Both the position numbers and the translations under genes were made by a program. Below the pieces are notes generated by a model that was not told the DNA's origin, did not search any database, and worked only from the letters and a program-made list of their open reading frames with translations. This document shows positions 10,857 to 19,770 of a DNA stretch of 64,000 nt, piece by piece. The stretch covers positions 62,001-126,000 of the forward strand of contig NW_026516770.1 in NCBI RefSeq assembly GCF_025766255.1, in the 5' to 3' direction. This DNA comes from Zychaea mexicana. Its lineage: Eukaryota; Mucoromycota; Mucoromycetes; Mucorales; Lichtheimiaceae. Each line of letters begins with the position of its first letter. Within the stretch, counting starts at the first letter, position 1.

Positions 10857-12469
10857 TCATTTCTTCTCCAGGTCACCACCGCTGATATCTTTCTCGCCCG
10901 TGCTAGAAGCCTTGTACTCGTCACTGGATGTGGCATCAACATGTATAACCTCGTCTCCGAATAGCTCGCCCATCTGCTCGAGTGTCTTGCCGCGAGTCTC
11001 CGGGTAAAAGATCCAAAAGCACGTACCGGTGACAATATTGAATGCCATGAACGCATAAAAGTATCTGTAGCCGACAGCTTCCAATGCAATGGGTGAGATT
11101 TGAGCAAAGATAAGATTGAATATCCAATTAGTGACTGTAGCAAGAGCGTTTCCTCGTGCACGGGTCTCAGTGTTGAAGATTTCGGCAGGATATATCTATG
11201 ATTGAAGTAGACATCAGCTTTTACTTCTTCCGTCATTGATAAAGAAGGTACTCTGGTAAACGTACCCAGCTGTTAATACCAAGCGGTGTAAAGAAGAAAG
11301 AGATCAAAAAGTTCATGGAAACGCTGGCACGGAGAGCATTATGGTTGGTTGTACCAGCTGCAACAACAGTTTGGGAGAGCACCGCATTGATCAAAAGACA
11401 GCATGCCATACCGTAGCAGGCAATTATCAAAGGCTTCACACGCCCAATGCTCTCCGAAAGCCACAAACCGATAGTGCACCAGACAATCGATAAAGCACCG
11501 GAAATACCAATGATCATCAGCGAGGTTTGAGTATCAATGTCCAGAGCTGCGTAAATACGAGGGCCCTATAATAAAAGCGTACGGAAGATGTTAGCTCTAT
11601 GTGATTACAAGTAAACCATGTGAATCATGTATACTTGCATAGTAATTGATCACGTTGATACCAGACAGTTGTCCAGCAAGCTGAATCCCACAAGCCAAGT
11701 AAACACGTTTCCGAGAGCTTGCTTTGCCCAGCAAGGATTTCCAGGACTTGGCCGACAGATTCTTCTCAAGGTTGATTTGGGCTTGAATCTCGTTGTACTC
11801 GAGTTCTAAAAAGTCGTCGTTGTGTCCGTCGTAGTGAAGCTTACGCAAAGTCTCTTTCGCTTTATCAAGCCGACCCTTCTGCACGAGCCAACGCGGAGAT
11901 TCTAGCTGGAAGAGAATGCCCAAGCAGAGTATGAGAGCGGGAACGCACTGGAAGGCAAGAGGGAACCGCCATTGGAAGGCCGAGTCAGCGTAGCTGCTAC
12001 CATAACCGATCCACTGTGCAGCAAAGAAACCCCACGACAGCATCCATTGTTGCAATCCAGCCATAATGCCGCGCCAAGCTACGGGAGCAATCTCTGAACA
12101 ATACACTGGATTTGTCGATGACAGCATTCCTATGGCGATACCGGCAATGAGACGACCCGCGATGAGCATTGCGACGGTGGTACAGCCCGTTTGGAGTGCA
12201 GAGCCGAACAAAAGCACGAACGAGCCGACAAAGATGGAGCGAGTGCGTCCAAGCGGGTCGCCTACATAAAAAATAACGATACAGCCGAGCACGGCACCGC
12301 CCGTGTACGCGCTGACTATGCCACCTTGTGCTGCAGCGGAAGGATTCTCAAAGTGGGAGACAAAATGTTCCTGAGCAATGACGTTTGTGATGACACCCGA
12401 GTCGTAGCCAAAGAGAAAAGAGCCCACACAGGCGAATACTGCAGTGAACAGCGAGCGGAAGAGACCCAT
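10857..12469 (-). CDS. MFS sugar transporter
   Basis: A 12-helix major facilitator of the sugar porter family, expected in the plasma membrane and importing a hexose, pentose, deoxyhexose or small glycoside by proton symport. Three exons add up exactly: 12469-11639, 11565-11266 and 11195-10857, total 489 residues. Signatures are FGYDSGVI in helix 1, GDPLGRTRS in the first loop, RLIAGIAIGM, SPRWLVQKGR, QLAGQLSGINVINYY in helix 7 and PETRGKTLEQM after helix 12. The first intron appears to start with GC (GCAAGT at 11638-11633) rather than GT, since only that joins NYY to GPRIYAALDID in frame. The ATG at 12469 (MGLFRSLF) is preferred; an in-frame ATG lies 20 codons upstream. It is transcribed away from the GH78-type gene and shares its 379-base promoter region, suggesting the transporter takes up the product of that enzyme. 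Confidence 0.9.
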
Positions 12470-12848
12470 GGTATGATTAAAGGCAAAAGAGAATAAAGGA
12501 GCTCGATGATGACGAGAGGCTGGAAACAAACTCGACGACGCATTATGGATGATGGATGGTGATACTTATATGGTTTTGGGAAGATGTGGAGACCAGCTAC
12601 CCCACACAAATGGACAGGGTGCATTTTAAGAAATTGCGGTGGATCTCCGCTAAATTGTCCGTCATGGGCCGCCAACTTTCTCACCGGCATCCGCCCGCTG
12701 TCCGTGTATTTTTCCTTTAAAGGGACCAAGCATCACATCACTTTCACATATTTTCCCAACCACTTACCGCCCGCAATTGCCTTTTCTTCTTTACTATTTT
12801 AACCACACCACTTCCTTTCATCGTACTCTTCTCAAGCAAATTAAGAAT
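12470..12848. promoter_or_regulatory. Bidirectional promoter between transporter and glycosidase
   Basis: Only 379 bases separate the two divergent start codons, so the two genes probably share upstream control. The stretch contains a CGG-n7-CCG element and further CCG triplets (near 12669-12705, including CCGCCAAC, which also occurs upstream of the regulator gene). It also has pyrimidine-rich runs next to the glycosidase start. Confidence 0.55.
12636..12650 (+). promoter_or_regulatory. Candidate Zn2Cys6 binding site (CGG-n7-CCG)
   Basis: GCGGTGGATCTCCGC: inverted CGG half-sites seven bases apart, as bound by dimeric Zn2Cys6 factors. It shares the half GCGG and the eight bases ATCTCCGC with 16353-16366 upstream of the regulator gene. 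Confidence 0.45.
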
Positions 12849-14369
12849 ATGGCCCCCGCTGAGACTTTTCAAGAATCATCGTCGTTCCTCTCGGATGCAC
12901 AAGCCCTAATTCCCAAACTGGTATACACAGACGAGGAACCGCTTGAAACCGTGTCCTTTGAGCCGGATGATACTGTGTTCCTGAGACACCGTCGCGTTGC
13001 CCAAGACCCCATGTCAGTACACGAAGAAACCTGGTATTCTACCGGCGCGGATTTCATTGTCGATTTTGAAGGTCATCGCACAGGTTACTTGTCTTTCGAT
13101 CTTGATGCTCAGGGTATTAACGTCGATTCGCCTGCCCGGTTGCGTCTGACATTTGGCGAAGTCCCTGCCGATGTGGTCGAGGAATTCTACCCGTCCAAAT
13201 CGTGGATCAGCACGTCCTGGTTCCCTTACGAAGTTATCAGCGTGGATGAGTTGCCGCAGAAGGTGCAGATTAAACGTCGTCATGCATTCCGCTATGTACG
13301 TTTCCAGGTTCTCGAAATTTCGCCCAAATTTAAGGTGCGTTTCCATAACATCAAGTCACATGCTGTCACTAGTGCAACAAACCATGTCAAGCCAGTCGAT
13401 CTTGATGGTTTCGAAGTAATAGACCAAGTGGGCCTGCGAACTTTGCGAGACTGCATGCAGACGGTATATGAGGATGGTCCCCGACGAGACCGACGACTAT
13501 GGCTCGGTGATTTGCGACTACAGGCGCTGGTCAACTATGTCACATTTCAAAACAATGATTTGGTCAAACGGTGTCTGTATCTGTTTGCTGGGTTACAAGT
13601 GGATGGCAAGATCATGGCATGTCTATACGAACGCCCACGTCCTGCGACGAGTGGAGACTACATTGTGGATTACGAACTCTTGTTCGTGGTTACATTACTC
13701 GAGTATGTTCAAGCGACTCAAGATACCGCCACCGGCTTACGATTGTTTCCCATATGTCGACAAATTTTGACCCGTACACTGCACGATCACATTCGCGATG
13801 GCTTGTTCACTCCGCAACCTGAAGTGTGGTACTTTATCGACTGGCAAGAGCAACTTGATCGACAAGCTAGTATACAAGGGGTTTTTATCTTTGCCTTAAA
13901 AGCCGCTCAGCAGCTGGGAAAGCTCATCAACGTCAACGTGGATTATTCAAAAGAGATTCAGGAGCTTACACAAGGCGCGATGTCTTTCTTTGACACTGAC
14001 AAGGGCGTGTTTGTTTGCAACGGTCAAGTCTCATGGGCGTCGCAAGCATGGATGGGTATGGCACAAATCTTACCAGCCGAGAAGCACGTGCAGGCCATCC
14101 TATCCGCCATTGAGGATCCTAATGCCATCAAAGCCAACACTCCATATTCATATCATTATGTCCTTGAAGCTCTCCACCGAAACGATGCCAAACAACAGTG
14201 CCTGGCACTTGCCAAAACATACTTTGGGGGTATGGTTGATCGTGGTGCCGATACGTTTTGGGAGGCATACAGCGAAAACGACTCGTTATTCAGTCCGTAT
14301 CACGATGTTCACAACAATAGTTTTTGCCATGCTTGGAGTTGTACTGTCAGCTGGTTTTTGCGAGTGTGA
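12849..14369 (+). CDS. GH78-like six-hairpin glycosidase (putative alpha-L-rhamnosidase family)
   Basis: Single-exon ORF. The ATG at 12849 (MAPAETF, A at -3) gives 506 residues. An in-frame ATG at 12777 would add 24 residues with no family look. The N-terminal part is a beta-rich domain. Near residue 210 is EDGPRRDRRLWLGDLRLQ, which matches the DGPxRDRxxWxGD signature of GH78 and related sugar hydrolases and carries the acidic catalytic region. Later come WYFIDWQEQLDRQA, QVSWASQAWM, NTPYSYHYVLEAL, GGMVDRGADTFWEAY and, at the end, NSFCHAWSCTVSWFLR, all typical of the bacterial-like branch of the family. It is likely to release alpha-L-rhamnose or a related sugar from a glycoside. No signal peptide is visible, so it probably acts inside the cell on imported glycosides. 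Lack of introns is unusual here. Confidence 0.8.
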   Translation: MAPAETFQESSSFLSDAQALIPKLVYTDEEPLETVSFEPDDTVFLRHRRVAQDPMSVHEETWYSTGADFIVDFEGHRTGYLSFDLDAQGINVDSPARLRLTFGEVPADVVEEFYPSKSWISTSWFPYEVISVDELPQKVQIKRRHAFRYVRFQVLEISPKFKVRFHNIKSHAVTSATNHVKPVDLDGFEVIDQVGLRTLRDCMQTVYEDGPRRDRRLWLGDLRLQALVNYVTFQNNDLVKRCLYLFAGLQVDGKIMACLYERPRPATSGDYIVDYELLFVVTLLEYVQATQDTATGLRLFPICRQILTRTLHDHIRDGLFTPQPEVWYFIDWQEQLDRQASIQGVFIFALKAAQQLGKLINVNVDYSKEIQELTQGAMSFFDTDKGVFVCNGQVSWASQAWMGMAQILPAEKHVQAILSAIEDPNAIKANTPYSYHYVLEALHRNDAKQQCLALAKTYFGGMVDRGADTFWEAYSENDSLFSPYHDVHNNSFCHAWSCTVSWFLRV

Positions 14370-14390
14370 AAACAGTTGTCTAATTGCACA

Positions 14391-14396
14391 ATAAAG
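14391..14396 (+). terminator. Poly(A) signal of the glycosidase gene
   Basis: AATAAA 22 bases after the stop codon. Confidence 0.6.
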
Positions 14397-14529
14397 TGTT
14401 TTTTGGATGAAAAAAAAAGTATTGCTGCTTGAGCATGCCATGTTGACTATATAGTTGCTATGTACAGATCCATCTTACATGATACAAAAAGAGACGTTAA
14501 TAATACATATACTTTTAATAAGTAATACA

Positions 14530-16251
14530 TTATGGTATATTCGGCGTTGTTGTTGGGACAGGAGTAGTAGGTGACGTAGGTGTTTGCTGTGGATCAAAGA
14601 AAAACAGATCCTGTGGATATCCAGTATATGGATCGGCGCTTAGCAGCCATGAAAGAGCATTTTCAACCATCCGGTGGTTAGAATCCTCCGTAGCTTGATG
14701 TGAGACCAGAGCCGGCGTTTGATTTTGTGATTGAATATCCGAGCAAGGTGTTATTGGTTGTACCGGTTCATCGCGTTGATCGTTATCCATATCCTTTGTG
14801 TGGAACAGTAGAAACTTCACCAGCCATCGATCCATTCGCCATGTGTTTTGACTTGATGTAAGACATGCTGATTCAAAAACTCGAAGTCGAGCTGCTGATA
14901 CATCAACGGCAGGCCAATACCGTCGTAACTCCATAATAGCCGTGAAGTTTGTATCCAGATCCTCCTTTGCTCGACTGACCGCCTTGTCATCGCCATACAT
15001 TAGCGTATGCAGGTGTACTGATGAGCTGATGACCAAGATATGTGCTACTACAGAGTAGAGCAGTCGGCTATTGTGCACTCGGTTGGACCAGCGTACGATC
15101 TCGGAGATGTGCGATGCGTGGTACTCCAATTGTTCCGCATAGCTCCTGCTTTGAGCATCGGAATAGGACAAGAATTGGTATAGTAACACGACGTAGTTGT
15201 AGTGATACGATAAATGTGTGCCCAGGAAAATGGCGCCGTATGACAAGCTGCTTTGTAAGTAGATGTTTTGAGGAGTAAACTTGAAATGAGACGGTAGATT
15301 TTGCTGCCACATTTGCAAATCAGAAGATATCTGATCGATTCTTTCGAAAGACGCCTCCGGACTCGCTGAATCATACAGTAACGCCAATTGATGCTTATGG
15401 ATATTGGATGCAATGTCGTGTAGGTCACGATTCGGTGACCAAATTCCCTTTGAATACTCCTTGCTCGGCTCGTCTCCCATTAGCTGGAGGAAGTCAATGT
15501 CAGGCATAGGCTTCTTCGCTGCTGGCCGGTCGGTGGTGTATTCGAAGCCTGTGATACGTGGTATGCGATTCCCCAGCGCGCTCCATCTGTCTGACGCAAA
15601 CAAAATGCTCCAAGCACGTCTCAGCACCTCATCCTGCAGGGCATTACCAGTATCTGGTTCTTCTTGCAAGTGCAAAAGATGTGCGATTCTGATGGCGACA
15701 CCAACATACACGGCTTCTTGTTCTACCTGAATGTATCCGGAAGCATAGTGCGCAAAGAGCATACAACCATGTATCGTGTCCATGCAGATCTCGTCAATGG
15801 CAAGCTTGAGCAAGCGGACACCAATCTCATAATAGTTTGCACCACGCTCCCGCGGATCGATGTGACGAATACTCGAATCGTTCGAAAAGCGAGCAGCTAG
15901 TGCAGCTATGCCATACAGAATAAAGTGCTTGATTTTTCCCTTGTGGAACTGGAGCATGAACGTCGGCTTGTGAAAGACGGTCAAAACTGGGTCGTGGATA
16001 TACTGGAAAAATAAATCGACATAATGTTCGAGCAAAGGATCGTTGTAAATTCGACGTTCCAAGTCGTAATCTTGAAGGCTGTTGGGCGCAGTTATAGCGG
16101 TCGAAGATCCTAATTCATCCAGGTACGCAGAACATGATCGGCTTGTCTGTTGGCAAAGTGTACAAGGCATTCCGAGTTGTCGAATGCATTTCCGTTTACG
16201 TGTTTTGCAAAGTCGACATGCAGTATTACGACCTTGCTTTCGGTTCTCCAT
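14530..16251 (-). CDS. Zn2Cys6 fungal-specific transcription factor
   Basis: Single-exon ORF of 573 residues. The N-terminus has a zinc binuclear cluster with cysteines at 12, 15, 22, 30, 33 and 40 (C-x2-C-x6-C-x7-C-x2-C-x6-C) and a basic KTRKRK loop, a DNA-binding domain that reads CGG triplets. A fungal-specific regulatory domain follows (from about residue 75: LFFQYIHDPVLTVFHKPTF, with GCMLFAHYASGYIQ and WSILFASDRWSALGNRIPR further on). The C-terminal tail is Gln/Pro/Thr-rich, as in activation regions. It lies convergent to the glycosidase with 160 bases between the stops, and a CGG-n6-CCG element sits about 100 bases upstream of its ATG. The position suggests it controls the adjacent transporter and glycosidase and perhaps itself. 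The inducer is unknown. Confidence 0.9.
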   Translation of the reverse strand: MENRKQGRNTACRLCKTRKRKCIRQLGMPCTLCQQTSRSCSAYLDELGSSTAITAPNSLQDYDLERRIYNDPLLEHYVDLFFQYIHDPVLTVFHKPTFMLQFHKGKIKHFILYGIAALAARFSNDSSIRHIDPRERGANYYEIGVRLLKLAIDEICMDTIHGCMLFAHYASGYIQVEQEAVYVGVAIRIAHLLHLQEEPDTGNALQDEVLRRAWSILFASDRWSALGNRIPRITGFEYTTDRPAAKKPMPDIDFLQLMGDEPSKEYSKGIWSPNRDLHDIASNIHKHQLALLYDSASPEASFERIDQISSDLQMWQQNLPSHFKFTPQNIYLQSSLSYGAIFLGTHLSYHYNYVVLLYQFLSYSDAQSRSYAEQLEYHASHISEIVRWSNRVHNSRLLYSVVAHILVISSSVHLHTLMYGDDKAVSRAKEDLDTNFTAIMELRRYWPAVDVSAARLRVFESACLTSSQNTWRMDRWLVKFLLFHTKDMDNDQRDEPVQPITPCSDIQSQNQTPALVSHQATEDSNHRMVENALSWLLSADPYTGYPQDLFFFDPQQTPTSPTTPVPTTTPNIP

Positions 16252-16352
16252 GGAAGGAAGAGGTGGAAAGAGGAAATGGTGTGTGGGAATTTTAGTGAGG
16301 ATATGTTAATCTAGGCTGGGGAAACGGTGGGGAAGAAAGCGGGGAAGGGTAA

Positions 16353-16366
16353 GCGGGAATCTCCGC
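16353..16366 (+). promoter_or_regulatory. Candidate Zn2Cys6 site upstream of the regulator gene
   Basis: GCGGGAATCTCCGC, CGG-n6-CCG, 102 bases upstream of the regulator ATG. It shares GCGG and ATCTCCGC with 12636-12650. The following CCGCCAAC is also found near 12669 in the transporter/glycosidase promoter. Confidence 0.45.
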
Positions 16367-16566
16367 CAACAAGATTGTAACTGTGCTGTGCATAAGCATT
16401 CTTAGCATTCATTTAACTGTTTTATTGTGATGATGTGATATATACAAGTGGTAAAAAAGTATGCAGTAGTTTAAATGTAGCAAAGTGTGCCTGTATTTTA
16501 TATGCGACCGGTTTTTTCTTTCATTCTTTCTAGCTAGCAAGAGGAGTAACAGCAGTATTTGGATCA

Positions 16567-17685
16567 TCATTTGCCAGCTCGCACTTTCCTGAGCTGCTCA
16601 GCCTTGATGTCTGCAATAATATCTTCGCGGTTGTATGCAATTCGATCAGATAGGTGATGGTTGGCGTCACGATGCAAAGCTTCATCAGCACGAACAGCTA
16701 ATACAACATCGCGAATGGATGCGCTTGGGTGAAGGTTATAATAATCTGTGATTTTATCAGAGATATTTAATACCAGTGTAATGATCATTATGAAGCTCAA
16801 AAGTAAATTGTGGAGAAACCTACCAATCGCGATTGAAGGAGCCGGGCCGTTAGGCAGAACACCCGCATCAATATCGTCCAAAAAGTGGGTATACGAAACT
16901 ACGGCTTCTTCTTCCAGATAGCCACACTATAATGATTGTAAGGGAACGAAGAGTAAGTCTTCCATTAGTACATAGTGAAGAGCAGCAGTAGTTGATAATA
17001 ATAGTACGACTCGACATACCATACGGTGGGCTGTCTTGGGCGAGAACACGTAAAGCCAGAAATAGCTGTTGAAAAAGACGCCTTGGGCACCCAAAATAAG
17101 CAATCGGTTCCACAAGCTTGGCTGCAAGCATTTCATCCAGGTCATCAAGTGCATTCGTTCGTTTTCCGCCTCGTGGAGCAAGTGGATGATCCAGCCGTTG
17201 TCTTCAGATAAGTTCCGCAGTGATCGCATGTGTCTTAGCATGCCACCGACCATGCCTGGAACTATAGATACGTTTGTTCTTTTAGCAAGAGCTAGCCCCT
17301 TGACTGTCATGGAAGCAAGTCGAGATCAATGAGAATGTGTACCTGCAGCAATGGTTTCGAGCATGACAGCACGCATGTAGTGGTCGCGACCAAAGTATGT
17401 GTCGGGCAAAAGACGGAGCGTCTTGACCATGCGATAGGCAAACTTGTCACTCAGTGTCTCCGGAACATGGTGCTTGGCCTTGTCGATATCCATTTTCTCG
17501 AGATCGTCGGTTGTGAGTTTGTTGGAACCAAGGAACTCATCGCGCATAGGCGCTGGTCGTGTTGCCTGAAGCTCACGAAGCAGATCCTTGGGAATCTTCT
17601 GAGCGGCAGTGTGTGTGCTCCGAATAGCAAGGGATGTGAGCTGCTGCTTAAACAGCGGTTGCTGATGTGATAAAAGCTTAAGCAT
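16567..17685 (-). CDS. Mitochondrial alternative oxidase
   Basis: Ubiquinol oxidase of the inner mitochondrial membrane (matrix side) that bypasses complexes III and IV, without proton pumping. Four exons add up exactly: 17685-17343, 17261-17020, 16926-16824 and 16745-16567, total 288 residues. The N-terminal 30 residues ([22 protein letters not shown]) look like a mitochondrial presequence. Di-iron ligand motifs are present: [29 protein letters not shown] (ExxH), [10 protein letters not shown] and [12 protein letters not shown] (second ExxH). An in-frame ATG at 17784 would add 33 residues with no targeting character, so 17685 is preferred. Expression is often stress-inducible in this family; I cannot see the element responsible. 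Confidence 0.95.
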
Positions 17686-19377
17686 GCTTATTAGTAGGTA
17701 AAGCTGGGGTAAGTTGTTGTGCAATGTGGGGGCTGGGAGGAAAGGACACAGAGTTGCATATTTATATCGTATAGAATGCACCAATTAGGCAAAAGCCGGG
17801 CGGAACTTGTCGGTTGGCCCAAGCGAATCACAGTAGCACAGACCCTTCCAGAAGAATCATTTTTGGAAATTGCTTTGATTCCGGGAACCCTCTTCTCTCT
17901 CTCACTTCAAGCCACCATCATGAGATAACATGCTCGTTGCATTCGTAATACCATCAGCAGTGCTTCCACCTCTTTATTCTTCCTGAATAATATAAATAAG
18001 ACAGCCGTAATAGAGGTCATACAAGCAAATTTGCCATGCGAAGGAAACGGGAAATCGTAAAGCCATTTCCGAGAGTAAATTTTTGAGTCATGGTTTTAGG
18101 AACCACTCAGCCGAAACCAGCCGTGAGTGATGATCTGCATCCACGTAATCTGCTTCGCATGCATATTTGGCATAAGATATATTCGATAGGTTCCACACAA
18201 TAAGATTAAAGGTCCACAATGTGCTGTACAGCATAATATGCCCGCCTCCCACATGTCAAGCAAGGCCCTACATGTCAAGCAAGGCAAAATGTCAGTATAT
18301 GTAAGTACTCAAATAAAGCAGTAACGTCATTTTGAAAGGCACGACTTGACGTCATGTGATACATCATTGACTATCAATATTCCGTTTCACCATTCCGGAA
18401 ACTGTCGTTGCTGGTACAGCCACGCTTGCACCAGCTTATCTGTTGATTTTCGTCGCACAGGTTACGATAGGATTAAAGGCAAAGGACCGTATAGTATATC
18501 TAATCATGCTAAGCTTAGCTTCAATGTTCCTTATAACAACCTTAGTTGGAGCGACAGATTATAGTGAAACACAAGCGATGCGAATCGGGTATATACATGC
18601 AGGCGATCAGTGCTCCCCAGTGTTTTAACACAATTATCCCTTTGGTGTTTTACGCTTAGTACTACCTTTCATGAAAATATACTGTTGGCACATCTGCTGC
18701 TTTATGGGATATTTTAACGTGTACGTAATATGACTTGAAAGAGTCAAAGACAGATAAAATGAGTTAACATGGGTCCGAAAAAACTGTATGGGGCTTCTTG
18801 TAATGAGATGGACTGTGTTTGCGGGAGAACTTGCCGTGGCGCACGGCCAAAACTCTGCTTTTTCCATACGCTATATATAGAAACGAAGAATTGGAAATGC
18901 TTACGGCTCGCCGGCACCTGAAAGGCTTTTGTTTTTTCACACGCTCCTTAACATAAGCATCTTGTACTGATAGGAACTTGCGTGAGACGTCCATGCAATC
19001 AACGACGTACGCACTATGTATTGCAGGTTCAATTGATAGATAAATGCATGATTACTGAGGCTATTTCATTATTACGTTTATCTTGACATACATATGTGTC
19101 TGTGATGGCAGATGTATGATTTATTGATTTTCTTATTCTTATGTATTTGTTTGCCGTCGCTGACATTCTGTCACCGTTGGAGATACAGTCATCACTGACA
19201 TCTTTATCGTCGTCAGCTTCATCGTGTATGATACATGTATCCTAAATATAAACAAACAACACCCATAATTTCTACAAAACTAACACTTGATTATTTTTCT
19301 TTTCATTACTTACGAAATGCTAGAAAGCTCAGATGCACACTTTTGTATCGCAGCTGCCAGATTCTGCGGCACGCCAG
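17686..19377. other. Intergenic
   Basis: No convincing gene. Contains a 16-base tandem duplication (ACATGTCAAGCAAGGC at 18251-18266 and 18270-18285). The short ORFs here have no protein-like features. Confidence 0.5.
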
Positions 19378-19379
19378 TA

Positions 19380-19768
19380 CAGTGAACCCCCGCTTTTTGC
19401 AACAGCGGGAATACCGTCAAAAAAGTTGCAAAATCTGAGGAACTGCAAAATGTGAATATGTTACACAAGTGGGATCGATAAGCTGGCAATCACATCTTTC
19501 CTTATTTGGTTTAAAAGCTCTTAAATAATAGAATACAATAGTGTATCTCTTTTGTCACTGGTTCGAGTCTCACTGTCTCTGAAGTTTGATATTAATATAC
19601 AATATATAAGGCTGAAGCGGGAAATTGCAGGTCCTGATTTCCAAGTTGCAATCTGCAAAAACCGAGGAATCTGCAATTTTACTAAGTGTTGAGCGGGAAT
19701 CTGCTCAAAAAAGTTGCAATAAGTGGGGATCTGCAATAAACGGGGGTGCAAAAAGCGGGGGTTCACTG
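19380..19768. mobile_element. MITE with 22-base terminal inverted repeats and TA target duplication (pogo/Tigger-like)
   Basis: The left end CAGTGAACCCCCGCTTTTTG (two more bases identical) is an exact inverted match to the right end ending CAAAAAGCGGGGGTTCACTG. TA dinucleotides flank both ends (19378-19379 and 19769-19770). The 389-base interior has no transposase ORF. It holds a subterminal direct repeat (GCGGGAAT...AAAAAAGTTGCAA at 19405 and at 19693) and several TGCAATT/TGCAAAA-type copies. CAGTG ends with a TA duplication are typical of pogo/Tigger/Fot1 elements, so this is a non-autonomous derivative needing a transposase supplied elsewhere. Confidence 0.85.
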
Positions 19769-19770
19769 TA

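Noticed and set aside
19555..19585. GGTTCGAGTC inside the MITE, tRNA-like
   Set aside because: The flanking bases do not pair as a T-stem and no A box lies upstream, so a tRNA-derived SINE is not supported.
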